DNA from: an uncultured Lachnospiraceae bacterium
GTDB taxonomy: Bacteria; Bacillota; Clostridia; Lachnospirales; Lachnospiraceae
Assembly: GCA_951800685.1 (NCBI GenBank)
Contig: CATOJY010000002.1
Coordinates: forward strand, 62,001 to 126,000
Direction: 5' to 3'
DNA length: 64,000 bases
Both the position numbers and the translations under genes were made by a program. A model generated the notes under the pieces. That model was not told the DNA's origin and did not search any database. It saw only the letters and a list, made by a program, of their open reading frames with translations. Positions 37,269-46,256 of the stretch are shown in pieces; the stretch's first letter is position 1, and each line of letters starts with the position of its first letter.

Positions 37269-38171
37269 ATGCTTTTATCTGAGGTGACAAGAACGGTAGA
37301 AGGTACATTAATTCGGGACGGGGAATTCCAGACACTGGAATACTGCACAGGAAAACTGGAGATTCCCTTTCTGACCTTTATGGGAAATGCGAAGTTTATT
37401 GGGCAGATCAGTCCTTATGCGAGCTGTGTGCTGTGTAGTGAGGAGCTTGTGGAGGAGTTACCGGAAAGCGTTGCCGGTATCTTTCTGTCCCGTTCACCGA
37501 AAGAGGCGTTTCAGAGGATCCACAATGCACTGAGCGGGAGCGACGCCTATCGGCTGCCTGTCAGAGCCAATAAGATAGGGGCAGACTGCCGGATCAGTGA
37601 AAGGGCAAATATTTCACCAAACAGTGTGGAAATAGGCGACAGAGTCGTGATTGAAGCAAATGCCACCATATATGATCATGTAAAGATTGGAAATGACTGC
37701 ATCATACGGAGCGGAGCTGTGATCGGCGGCAAGGCGTTTACCTTTGCCAGGACGCAAGAGTTGGGAATGCTGGGGATGGAAGACTTAGGCAAGGTGGTGA
37801 TTGGCGACAGGGTGGAGGTGTTTTCACTGACACATATTGCCAAAGGGATTCTGCCTACAGATGTGACTTATATTGGGGATGATACGAAGATAGATGCTTT
37901 GGTGCAGATTGGGCACGGAAGTGTTGTCGGGGAAAGAACACTGATTGCTGAGGGTGCGGTCATTGCGGGCAATGTCTCTATAGGAGCAGACTGTTGGGTT
38001 GGGATCAATGCCACGATCTCTAACCGGATCACGGTTGGGAATCGTGCGAGGGTCAGTCTTGGCAGTGTGGTTACGAAGGACGTTATGGATGGACAGACTG
38101 TGACGGGTAATTTTGCAATAGAGCATGGGCGTTTTATCCAGAGTATGAAGAGACTTGTCGGCAGAAAATGA
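37269..38171 (+). CDS. LpxD-like N-acyltransferase (left-handed beta-helix)
   Basis: A 300-residue protein. A short N-terminal globular part (1-95) is followed by many hexapeptide turns. ALVQIGHGSVVGE, with His216, matches the catalytic LVQIAHN region of LpxD. LpxD adds a hydroxyacyl chain to an amino sugar of lipid A, which a monoderm lacks, so here it more likely acylates a nucleotide-linked or lipid-linked amino sugar of the surface glycan. The longest uninterrupted helix, IRSGAVIGGKAFTFARTQ, contains the nonhelical loop typical of the family. Translationally coupled to the GT2 upstream. Substrate unknown. Confidence 0.82.
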   Translation: MLLSEVTRTVEGTLIRDGEFQTLEYCTGKLEIPFLTFMGNAKFIGQISPYASCVLCSEELVEELPESVAGIFLSRSPKEAFQRIHNALSGSDAYRLPVRANKIGADCRISERANISPNSVEIGDRVVIEANATIYDHVKIGNDCIIRSGAVIGGKAFTFARTQELGMLGMEDLGKVVIGDRVEVFSLTHIAKGILPTDVTYIGDDTKIDALVQIGHGSVVGERTLIAEGAVIAGNVSIGADCWVGINATISNRITVGNRARVSLGSVVTKDVMDGQTVTGNFAIEHGRFIQSMKRLVGRK

Positions 38172-38172
38172 C

Positions 38173-38199
38173 TTGACAATCAAAAATATAATTTTTAAT
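38173..38199 (+). promoter_or_regulatory. possible sigma-70-type promoter
   Basis: TTGACA (38173-38178) is a perfect -35 box, followed after a short 15-base spacer by TTTAAT (38194-38199), one mismatch from TATAAT. It stands immediately after the LpxD-like stop in an AT-rich 71-base gap, the only clear internal gap of this composition between 26100 and 43800. It could give the DUF2304-CotH segment its own start. The short spacer makes the call weak. Confidence 0.4.
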
Positions 38200-38242
38200 T
38201 TATGAGATTTACGCTGTAAAATGGCATAGAAATGGAGTAGAA

Positions 38243-38617
38243 ATGATACCTGCTACACTTAGATTGACGCTGATCATTGCGGTCGTCTGTTATTTCATTG
38301 TGATTCTTTATTTTTTAAAACAAAAGGCATTGAACCTGAAATATACATTGCTTTGGCTGGTGGCTGGTTTAGTCATGGGAATTCTTGTGATGGTGCCGGA
38401 GCTTTTGGTATCCATCATTCATATTTTCGGTATTCAGGATAATATGAACGGCCTGTTTATTTTTGCGATTGCCTTTATTATTATGATATTGTTATCTTTA
38501 ACGTCTATTGCATCCAACCAGAACCGTAAGATCCGGACGCTGACGCAGGAGTTAAGTATTCTGGATAAGCGGGTGAGGGAACTGGAAAAAATAGAGGATC
38601 GGGAGAGGAAAGAGTAA
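38243..38617 (+). CDS. DUF2304 domain membrane protein
   Basis: A 124-residue protein with three hydrophobic helices (about 7-25, 34-55, 67-87) and a charged C-terminal coiled-coil-like tail (TLTQELSILDKRVRELEK). This matches DUF2304, a family almost always found next to a DPM1-like GT2, as here with the enzyme at 36532. It probably anchors or assists that transferase at the membrane; this role is inferred from gene association. GGAG precedes the ATG. Confidence 0.88.
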   Translation: MIPATLRLTLIIAVVCYFIVILYFLKQKALNLKYTLLWLVAGLVMGILVMVPELLVSIIHIFGIQDNMNGLFIFAIAFIIMILLSLTSIASNQNRKIRTLTQELSILDKRVRELEKIEDRERKE

Positions 38618-38632
38618 ACATCGGGAAAAGAT

Positions 38633-40537
38633 ATGAGGCATATAAAAAAACAGCGTTGGCCGCTTTGGGCTTTTATGATCCTGTTTCTTGTGCTGATTGG
38701 AATAGGGGAATGGTCAGAGCGTTATAGAATAGAAGATGTGGAAAACTGTATGGAAAGTCTTTCCTTCACAGTAAAGAACGGCAGATCGGAGCAGTGGATC
38801 CGTTGTTTTATAGATGAGGACGAACAGATTTCCTATCTGTTTTTACCTACGTATGCAAATATGAGCAGTGTAGCAGTGGATTTCGGAGGCGCCGACCGGG
38901 TGACGGTTGGACAAGGAGAAAATGCAGTATCGCTGAAACGTGGGGAGACGTTAGGCGCACTGGAAATAGGAAAACAATATGATCTGCGATTTATGAAACA
39001 GGGGGAGATGCTGTCTGAGGAACGATTGGTGATTATGCACTCAGCAAATCTCCCGGCAATGTTTCTGGAAACAGAAAGTGGATCAATGGAAAAGGTAGAC
39101 GCTGATAAAGATTATGAAGAGCCGGGCAGAGTTATGCTGATCGATCTGGATGGCAGTGTTGTCTGTGCAGATAAATTACAGCATATTTCAGGACGGGGCA
39201 ATTCAACTTGGGCATATGCGAAAAAGTCTTATGGTATCAAGCTTAAAGAAGCTGCGGACTTATTCCAGATGGGGAGTGCGAGGAACTGGATACTATTGAG
39301 CAACGTGGAGGATAATACTTATATAAGGAATAAGATTACTTATGATATGGCAATTGCAGCAGGCATGGAGGGAGCGCCAGAGTCAAGATATATAGATTTA
39401 TATATCAATCACGAGTATCATGGCATGTACCAGCTGTGTGAAAAGATTGAAATTGACCAGCAGAGGATTCCAATCGAGGATCTTGGACTGCAGAACAAGA
39501 AACTTAACAAGGGAATAGAGTCAGCAGAACGGTTTCATACAGAAATGCAAAAGGGGGTTTTATTAGAGTACGAGCCTTATGACAGATCGGGAGGCTATTT
39601 GCTGGAGAGGGATGTCATGGCAAAATATGGGTCTGAGATTAGTGGATTTGTGACCCAGGTTTTGCATGACAATTATACAGTGAAAGAACCGAAATATGCG
39701 TCCAAGGGCGAAATGGATTATATCAGTAACTTTGTTTCAGAAATGGAGAAGGCAGTAGTAGCAGAAGATGGAATCAATGAAGATACGGGAATGAGCTATT
39801 TGGATTATCTTGATCTGAGATCATTCGCGCAAAAATACATGATAGAAGAATTATGCAAAAATAATGGTGGTGGGGCAACAAGTTCATTTTTTTATAAGCC
39901 ACAGGATAGTATCAGCAAGAAACTGTTTGGTGGGCCGGTATGGGATTATGACAAGGCCTATGCAAAAATCTATGGCTTCGATGGAACGACCAGAAATCTG
40001 TGTTATCTGAGTCAGCGGGGAGAGAGTACGGTCTTCTTTTGGTATTTAAGCAGGCATCCTGAGTTTCAGCAGATGGTCTCTCAGTGTTATCAAGAATTTT
40101 TTTCGGATTATATACAGAGAATTTGTGATGAATTGATTATCGCCTATGCATCGGAGATCTATGCCGCAGAGGAGATGGACGGGATCAGATGGAAGAAGAT
40201 TTATGGAGAAAGAGATTCTTATGGCCAGAGATCCCAAGTCATCAAAGAGTTTCTAACAGGGCGTAAAGAATTCCTGGATGAAGTATGGACTGGAAAGAAA
40301 GAGTTGTGTACGATACATTTTATTGCGGAAGAATATTCCAGAGATACTTATATGAGTGTAATCAAAGGGGAATGCCCAGGGGTGCTTCCAGTCGGGGAGC
40401 CACACAGCGTGTCAGACGGACGGGTATTTGATGGATGGTTTACACAGGATGGGGAGTTGTTCGATGGAACACAGCCGCTTAATGAAGACATTACGGTATA
40501 TAGCAGCAGTCATGAATTGTCCGGCGCGGAGGAATAG
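38633..40537 (+). CDS. CotH kinase family membrane-anchored protein, copy 2
   Basis: A 634-residue paralog of the protein at 26129. A signal-anchor helix (about 10-25), an outside beta-rich N-terminal region, SGRGNSTW (186-193) and GPVWDYD (434-440) define the CotH fold with its metal-binding aspartates. The C-terminal 75 residues (TIHFIAEEY to VYSSS) again look like a degenerate InlB B-repeat module with GWF. The protein is predicted to act outside the membrane, possibly as a kinase on a surface protein or on glycan. It is followed by a GT4 two bases downstream, the same arrangement as copy 1. Confidence 0.87.
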   Translation: MRHIKKQRWPLWAFMILFLVLIGIGEWSERYRIEDVENCMESLSFTVKNGRSEQWIRCFIDEDEQISYLFLPTYANMSSVAVDFGGADRVTVGQGENAVSLKRGETLGALEIGKQYDLRFMKQGEMLSEERLVIMHSANLPAMFLETESGSMEKVDADKDYEEPGRVMLIDLDGSVVCADKLQHISGRGNSTWAYAKKSYGIKLKEAADLFQMGSARNWILLSNVEDNTYIRNKITYDMAIAAGMEGAPESRYIDLYINHEYHGMYQLCEKIEIDQQRIPIEDLGLQNKKLNKGIESAERFHTEMQKGVLLEYEPYDRSGGYLLERDVMAKYGSEISGFVTQVLHDNYTVKEPKYASKGEMDYISNFVSEMEKAVVAEDGINEDTGMSYLDYLDLRSFAQKYMIEELCKNNGGGATSSFFYKPQDSISKKLFGGPVWDYDKAYAKIYGFDGTTRNLCYLSQRGESTVFFWYLSRHPEFQQMVSQCYQEFFSDYIQRICDELIIAYASEIYAAEEMDGIRWKKIYGERDSYGQRSQVIKEFLTGRKEFLDEVWTGKKELCTIHFIAEEYSRDTYMSVIKGECPGVLPVGEPHSVSDGRVFDGWFTQDGELFDGTQPLNEDITVYSSSHELSGAEE

Positions 40538-40539
40538 AA

Positions 40540-41655
40540 ATGTTAGAGATTGCAGTAGATTTATTATGGCTGCGCCCTGGAAAGGTAGGCGGCACAGAAT
40601 TTTATATCAGAAATTTGTTGGATGGCTTCTTAAAACTTAAGGAGCCTTTTCACCTTTTCCTGCTGGTATCTAAGGATAACCGGGAATCGCTCAAACATTA
40701 CGGAGAGGACGGCAGGATTATCCTTTTGGAGACGAAGGTGATTTCTGCAAACATTGCAGGCAGGATCCTGTGGCAGTTTTTCTGTCAGAACCAGTTTCTC
40801 AGGAGACATAACATACGCAAGTGCTTTATTCCGGTATACTGCCGCCCCTTGCTGAATGGCGGGATCACTTATGTGAATGTGATCCACGACTTACAGGCGG
40901 CGCATTATCCAGAATATCATCCCTTCCACGAAATCGCGTACTCTAAGCTGTGTTGGTGGCTTGACACTCATTTGTCCAGTCATATTGTGGCGATATCAGA
41001 TTGGGTGAGAGAAGATATTATGACAAGATATCATGTAAGGCGTGGGCGGATCACAACGATCTATAATCCGATCACGGTGAGACGGGATGAAACGCTTCCT
41101 TTTCGGCAGCTTGCCGATAAATATCATGTTGAGGATAAGAAATTCTACTATACAGTAGCACAGCTGATCCCACACAAGAATCTGGATACCCTGATCGCAG
41201 TCATGGAACAAATCAAGTTACGAAAGATAGATCTTCCCTGTAAACTGTTGATTTCTGGAGTAAATGGAGAGAGCAGGAGTAAGCTGGAAGCGCAGATCAG
41301 GGAAAGAGGCTTAGAACAGGAGGTGGTCCTGACTGGCTTTGTGGAGAATGCAGAGAGAAATACATTATACCGGGACTGCAAGGCATTTCTCTTTCCCAGT
41401 GTGTTTGAAGGGTTTGGTATGCCAACGATTGAAGCGATGCTATTTGGCACAGTTGTGATTGCCACAGACCGGACATGTATTCCAGAGATCACACAGGGTA
41501 AAGCGAATTATGTGAGAGATCCTTACAATGTGGAGGAGTGGATCCGTGTGATGCTGCACCCAGTTAACCGGGTTGACGAAATGGATTTTAATGCATATGA
41601 TCAGATGCGGCTGAGCAGGAAATACTATAAACTATTACTGGACAAATTAAGGTGA
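40540..41655 (+). CDS. glycosyltransferase family 4
   Basis: A 371-residue GT-B enzyme. RPGKVGGTEFYIRNLL is the N-terminal glycine loop, TVAQLIPHKNLDTL starts the donor domain, and FEGFGMPTIEAMLFG gives the E-x7-E motif. It resembles mannosyltransferase-type GT4 enzymes (AISDWVREDI is typical), but the donor cannot be fixed. It is adjacent to the CotH stop, with no room for an independent promoter. The downstream GT2 frame overlaps its end but starts later. Confidence 0.92.
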   Translation: MLEIAVDLLWLRPGKVGGTEFYIRNLLDGFLKLKEPFHLFLLVSKDNRESLKHYGEDGRIILLETKVISANIAGRILWQFFCQNQFLRRHNIRKCFIPVYCRPLLNGGITYVNVIHDLQAAHYPEYHPFHEIAYSKLCWWLDTHLSSHIVAISDWVREDIMTRYHVRRGRITTIYNPITVRRDETLPFRQLADKYHVEDKKFYYTVAQLIPHKNLDTLIAVMEQIKLRKIDLPCKLLISGVNGESRSKLEAQIRERGLEQEVVLTGFVENAERNTLYRDCKAFLFPSVFEGFGMPTIEAMLFGTVVIATDRTCIPEITQGKANYVRDPYNVEEWIRVMLHPVNRVDEMDFNAYDQMRLSRKYYKLLLDKLR

Positions 41656-41735
41656 TAGGGGGATTAGATGTCATACACTGCTTGTCAAACAGTATGGTGG
41701 AAGAATGGAAAGCAACAGATAGGGATAGGAAACTT

Positions 41736-42641
41736 ATGAAACTGGCAGTTATTCTGGTAAATTATAATGGTAAAAAATATAATACCGCATGTATTGATTC
41801 TATCTTTGCCAATACAGGGATTGCTGCATTAAAGATTATTGTGGTGGATAATGCTTCACAGGATGATTCTGTGAGCCAGATAGAAGAGCGGTGTCACAAA
41901 GAGGAACGGTTGGAGTTAATCAGACTGGATAATAATTATGGATTTTCTTATGCGAACAATGTTGGCATAAGAAGTGCGCAGGAGTGGGGAGCTGATTATG
42001 TGCTGCTTCTCAACAATGACACGGAGATTGCATCGGATATGCTGTCCCATCTGCGGGAGTGTGCAAGAAGGCATCCAGGATGTATGGTCGTGCCGAAGAT
42101 CTATTACAGTGATGACCGGCAAAGAATTTGGTCGGCGGGCGGGGCAGTCTCTCCTGTTGTAAGAAAAGTAAGACATATTGGTATCAACAAGATAGATGAG
42201 GGGCAGTATGATCAGGAGCGGGAGATCGGATTTGCGACAGGATGCTGCCTGTTAATCCCAATGGAAACCATTCAGAAAGCAGGGATGCTGGATGAGAGAT
42301 TCTTTCTTTATTATGAGGATACGGAGTACAGCTTCCGCCTCCATAAATTAGGGATTTCCATCTATTATTGTCCGGAGGCAGTATTGTACCATAAGGTAGG
42401 GGCAAGCTCGAAAGGAGCTGACAGCGCACTTTGTGCCTACTATATTGCCCGCAACTGGCTTCTTTGCAGCAGGCAGCATCTGGCTTGGCGCTATCCTGTG
42501 TTCCTGCTGTACTATATAGTAAATCGTACAGCGTGCTGTTTCGTGTGGCTGATGCGGGGGAAGCGGGAACTTGTCCGTGCCACGATTAGGGGAATCAGGG
42601 ATTACCAGAGAAGAAAGTTTGGGCGGGCAGCTGGTTATTGA
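41736..42641 (+). CDS. glycosyltransferase family 2, rhamnosyltransferase-like
   Basis: A 301-residue enzyme. AVILVNYNGKKY, VDNASQDDS (VDNAS in place of VDDGS) and LNNDTEI are characteristic of the RfbF/WbbL rhamnosyltransferase-like branch of GT2. DERFFLYYEDTEYSFRL is the acceptor-side block. dTDP-rhamnose is the usual donor of this branch, but no rml genes are seen in the window. The ATG at 41736 has AGGAAA upstream; the longer frame begins at GTG 41652 inside the previous gene's stop and is not preferred. Confidence 0.9.
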   Translation: MKLAVILVNYNGKKYNTACIDSIFANTGIAALKIIVVDNASQDDSVSQIEERCHKEERLELIRLDNNYGFSYANNVGIRSAQEWGADYVLLLNNDTEIASDMLSHLRECARRHPGCMVVPKIYYSDDRQRIWSAGGAVSPVVRKVRHIGINKIDEGQYDQEREIGFATGCCLLIPMETIQKAGMLDERFFLYYEDTEYSFRLHKLGISIYYCPEAVLYHKVGASSKGADSALCAYYIARNWLLCSRQHLAWRYPVFLLYYIVNRTACCFVWLMRGKRELVRATIRGIRDYQRRKFGRAAGY

Positions 42642-42675
42642 TTCGTTACATTTGCAATGAAAAAGGGAGTATGCT

Positions 42676-43788
42676 ATGATGAGAAAAGGTTATTATATCC
42701 ATTTTCAGGGCCGGCAGTCGATTGGAGTCAGCAAGAAGATTGATATGCAGATGGAAGAATTCCGTAAGTTCTATGATATGCAGGAGATTGAAGTTGAGAC
42801 ACCTGTCAGGTCGGTTGTGGGAAGGGTGTTCGGCCTGTTTCCAACAGCATCGATCCGAAGAAATTATGCGGAAGCCTTAGAACGGATGAAAGATCCAGAT
42901 TTTGTTTATGTCAGGAGAGCGGTGGCGGACAGGGCGTATCTTACTTTCTGGAGGAATGTAAAAGAGCGGTATCCGCGATGCAGGATTGTGATCGAGCTAT
43001 TTACCTATCCCTATGATAAGGATGATTTTGGCAAATGGAATGCATGGCCGTTTTATCTGAAAGAACTGCTGTACCGTCCGAAACTGAAGAAATATGTGGA
43101 TCGGTTTGTGACTTACACAGAAGATAGGGAGATCTTTGGAATCCCGACGATTCGCTCGGCAAATGGGATCAATGTGGATTCGATTCCACAGATTGGCGGA
43201 CAATTTCAGAATGACAGGATTAATCTGATTGGCGTAGCGTTTATGCAGAGGCATCATGGATATGAACGTATTATAGAGGGGCTGCATACTTATTATGGCA
43301 GCCGGGAGAAGCCACAGTACCGGGTAGATCTGCGTCTGGTAGGCGATGGGCCTGAGAAACCGTATTATCAGGAGCTGGTACACAGATACCAGTTAGAGGA
43401 GTATGTACATTTCTATCCAACGCTGTCAGGGGAGGAGTTAGACAAGCTGTATGATTCCAGTGATATTGCGTTGGTATCGTTTGGGATGTATAAGGCGAAA
43501 TTTTTCGGGAAAATGGGAGCGCTTAAGTCCCGTGAATGCCTTGCCAAAGGAATGCCATTGATTACAGGGTGTGCCATCGACGTCCTGACAGAGGATTACC
43601 CTTATGCCAGGGTATTTCCGAATGATGAAAGTACCGTGAAGATAGAAGATATTGTGGCTTTTTATGAGCAGGTCAGAAATAGGACGGGCAGTAAGAAAGC
43701 GCTGGCTGACGTGATCCGGAAATTTGCGCTAGAACATGTCAGTATGGAAGCTGTCATGAAGCCGGTCATTGAATATATAGAGTCTTAA
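42676..43788 (+). CDS. GT4-like glycosyltransferase
   Basis: A 370-residue GT-B-like protein. The N-terminus (YYIHFQGRQSIGVSKKIDMQ) is unusual and lacks the common GG loop; the middle has GVAFMQRHHGYERIIEGL and LRLVGDGPEKP, typical of GT4 donor domains. DSSDIALVSFGMYKAKFFGKMGALKSRECLAKGMPL occupies the place of the E-x7-E motif, which is not clearly conserved. It may be a divergent retaining transferase. AAGGGAG precedes the tandem ATGATG. The next gene begins 65 bases later. Confidence 0.8.
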   Translation: MMRKGYYIHFQGRQSIGVSKKIDMQMEEFRKFYDMQEIEVETPVRSVVGRVFGLFPTASIRRNYAEALERMKDPDFVYVRRAVADRAYLTFWRNVKERYPRCRIVIELFTYPYDKDDFGKWNAWPFYLKELLYRPKLKKYVDRFVTYTEDREIFGIPTIRSANGINVDSIPQIGGQFQNDRINLIGVAFMQRHHGYERIIEGLHTYYGSREKPQYRVDLRLVGDGPEKPYYQELVHRYQLEEYVHFYPTLSGEELDKLYDSSDIALVSFGMYKAKFFGKMGALKSRECLAKGMPLITGCAIDVLTEDYPYARVFPNDESTVKIEDIVAFYEQVRNRTGSKKALADVIRKFALEHVSMEAVMKPVIEYIES

Positions 43789-43853
43789 GGACGATAGAGA
43801 GGTTGAAAAGAACAGTAAGAGACTCGGAGGGGCTTGGCAAATAGGAGAGGAAC

Positions 43854-44930
43854 ATGATAACGCATATTGTAGGAAACAGACCTCAATTTATTAAGTTAGC
43901 GCCGCTTTATCACGAATTGGAGCGGGGAGGATATGAGCAGAATATTATCCACAGCGGACAGCATTATGATGAAAATATGTCCGATGTTTTTTTTGAAGAA
44001 TTAGGGATACCGGCGCCTTCGGTGAATTTGTCGGCGGGTGGGGGCAGCCATGCGCAGATGACGGCGAAGACGATGGTTGGTCTCGAAAAGGAACTGGTGA
44101 AGCGTAAGCCAGACCTGGTCATTTTGTATGGTGATACCAATACGACACTGGCGGGGGCAGTGACAGCGGCGAAGCTGTGTATTCCGATTGCGCATGTGGA
44201 AGCAGGCCCAAGAGTACATGATAAATCTAACCCAGAAGAATGCAACAGAATTGTAACAGATCATCTGTCAGATGTCCTATTCAGCCCGGACGCCATATCG
44301 TTCCAGAATCTGGAGCGTGAAGGATTGGGGAAGAAGGCATGTATCACAGGTGATATCATGTACGATACGTATCTGTCTATTGCGGCCAAATCGGTTGAGA
44401 ACCGGGATGCAGGGCAGGAAGAGATTGTTGTAATGACATGGCACAGGCAGGAGAACACAGCGGACAGAGGACGTATGGAGAGTATTCTGGATCTGATAGA
44501 GAAGCTGGAAAGCAGAGTGGTTTGTCCGCTGCATCCACGTACCCGGAAATGTCTGAAACAGTTTGGACTGCTGGAGCGGGCTGAGACAATCCCTAATCTG
44601 GAGATCATAGAACCTGTAGGCTATACAGAGATGGTGAGACTCATGAACAGTGCGCGGCTGATCCTGACAGACTCTGGCGGTGTTTCTAAGGAGTCGTCTT
44701 ATGCAGGCGCTAAATGTCTGTTTATGCTGGAACTGGATGTATGGGAAGATCTGGTGCGGGACAACTGGATCCATAAGTTTGATCCTGAGAATACAGCAAG
44801 TGCAGAGGAAGCGCTTGTTTTTGCAAAGAAAGCGCAAAGAGTGGCACAGGCAGATAGGCCGAGCTATTATGGAAACGGTCATGCAGCAGCTAAAATGGTG
44901 CAGGAATTGGAGAATAGAAGTTTTATCTAA
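43854..44930 (+). CDS. wecB: UDP-N-acetylglucosamine 2-epimerase (non-hydrolysing)
   Basis: A 358-residue GT-B-fold epimerase interconverting UDP-GlcNAc and UDP-ManNAc, or the 2,3-diacetamido equivalents (WbpI type). VGNRPQFIKLAPL at the start, SGQHYDENMSD, GDTNTT (93-98), HVEAG (114-118), RIVTDHLSD and SGGVSKESSYAG are diagnostic. Length matches the family. Together with the Gfo/Idh and DegT genes directly downstream it could make a ManNAc3NAc-type sugar, or it may simply feed the GT26 domain encoded at 24021. AGGAGAGG precedes the ATG. Confidence 0.93.
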   Translation: MITHIVGNRPQFIKLAPLYHELERGGYEQNIIHSGQHYDENMSDVFFEELGIPAPSVNLSAGGGSHAQMTAKTMVGLEKELVKRKPDLVILYGDTNTTLAGAVTAAKLCIPIAHVEAGPRVHDKSNPEECNRIVTDHLSDVLFSPDAISFQNLEREGLGKKACITGDIMYDTYLSIAAKSVENRDAGQEEIVVMTWHRQENTADRGRMESILDLIEKLESRVVCPLHPRTRKCLKQFGLLERAETIPNLEIIEPVGYTEMVRLMNSARLILTDSGGVSKESSYAGAKCLFMLELDVWEDLVRDNWIHKFDPENTASAEEALVFAKKAQRVAQADRPSYYGNGHAAAKMVQELENRSFI

Positions 44931-45072
44931 TTATAAAAGGATTTAGTAAAATTTTTTATTGGATCAGTTTGAAGAGAATAAAATTCCAGGAAAGCAGCCG
45001 GGATTTTGTGCGGTTTCTAAGAGTGTTTCTGCCGGGAAATGCGGCGGACAGTGATTCTGATTGGAGGTAATT

Positions 45073-46149
45073 ATGAAATATGCGTTGATAGGCTGTGGGA
45101 GAATCTCTCCTAACCATATTGTGGCGGCACAGAAGAATAATCTGGAGATTGTTGCGATCTGCGATCTGAGTGAACGCAACATGAAGGATAAAATGTTAAA
45201 ATTCAGGCTGCCAGATTCCGTGAATTGTTATACTGATTACAAAGAGATGCTTACCAAGGAGAAACCGGAATTGGTAGCCATTGCGACGGAAAGCGGCAAA
45301 CACGCGCAGATCGCAGTTGACTGCATGACGATAGGGCATGCGAACCTGATCATTGAGAAACCGATTGCGTTATCTTTGGTGGATGCAGACAGGATCATAG
45401 AGACAGCCCATAAGGAAAACGTAGTAGTGTGTGCATGTCACCAGAACCGCTTTAACAAATCTATTCAGAAGATACGGGAAGCTGTGGAAATGGAGCGGTT
45501 CGGAAGAATGTTCCATGGGACGGCGCATGTCAGATGGACGAGGGATTATGAATATTATTCCAGGGCGAAGTGGCGCGGAACCTGGGAACAGGATGGCGGC
45601 GCTTTGATGAACCAGTGCATCCATAATATTGATCTTTTGCGGTGGATGATGGGAGATGAAATAGACTGTGTCGTAGGCATGACGGACAAGCTGAAACATA
45701 ATTATATCGAAGCAGAGGATTTAGGAATTGCCCTGATCAAGTTTAAAAATGGGGCATACGGCATTGTAGAGGGAACTACCAACGTGTATCCTTCCAATCT
45801 GGAGGAGACTTTATATCTTTTTGGGGAAAAGGGAACCGTCAAAGCAGGGGGCAGTTCGGTGAATGTCATAGAAGAATGGCGGTTTGCGGATGTGCTGGAT
45901 GATGCCGAACAGGTAAAGCAGCAGTTCCATGAGAATCCGCCGAATGTGTACGGATATGGGCATACGCCGCTTTATGAGGATGTTGTAAATGCCATCAAAA
46001 ATGGCACACAGCCTTATGTGAATGCCGAGGCCGGCAGGCGGGCATTGGAGCTGGTATTGGCAATCTATCAGTCGGCGGCAACAGGAGAAGTAGTGAAATT
46101 CCCATTGAAGGATTGTGATACGATGCGTTTTCAGGGACGGTTTGACTGA
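45073..46149 (+). CDS. Gfo/Idh/MocA family nucleotide-sugar dehydrogenase
   Basis: A 358-residue NAD-dependent oxidoreductase. The dinucleotide loop is IGCGRISPNH (6-15), EKP (95-97) is the conserved active-site motif, CHQNRFN the next block, and GGALMNQCIHNIDLLRW provides the catalytic His/Asp region. It resembles the Gfo/Idh enzymes that oxidise C3 of UDP-GlcNAcA (WbpB/WlbA role) or C3 of a similar sugar before transamination. Perfect GGAGG sits six bases before ATG 45073. It is preceded by a 142-base gap with no recognisable element, and followed by the aminotransferase. Confidence 0.9.
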   Translation: MKYALIGCGRISPNHIVAAQKNNLEIVAICDLSERNMKDKMLKFRLPDSVNCYTDYKEMLTKEKPELVAIATESGKHAQIAVDCMTIGHANLIIEKPIALSLVDADRIIETAHKENVVVCACHQNRFNKSIQKIREAVEMERFGRMFHGTAHVRWTRDYEYYSRAKWRGTWEQDGGALMNQCIHNIDLLRWMMGDEIDCVVGMTDKLKHNYIEAEDLGIALIKFKNGAYGIVEGTTNVYPSNLEETLYLFGEKGTVKAGGSSVNVIEEWRFADVLDDAEQVKQQFHENPPNVYGYGHTPLYEDVVNAIKNGTQPYVNAEAGRRALELVLAIYQSAATGEVVKFPLKDCDTMRFQGRFD

Positions 46150-46256
46150 TGAAAAAGCGCATGAGTGCGATTAGGATTATCCTGAGAATGTATTGGAAAG
46201 AGCAGTTTAGTGATGTTGAAGGCAATCGGTAGCAGGAATGGGGAAAGAGGTCATTG

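Noticed and set aside
38187-38192. TATAAT after TTGACA
   Set aside because: Only eight bases separate the two, far too few for a promoter pair. The TTTAAT at 38194 is the better -10, itself uncertain.
44931-45072. 142-base AT-rich gap as a possible terminator or riboswitch
   Set aside because: Only a weak four-pair GC stem is visible and no T-run follows; no known riboswitch core was recognised.
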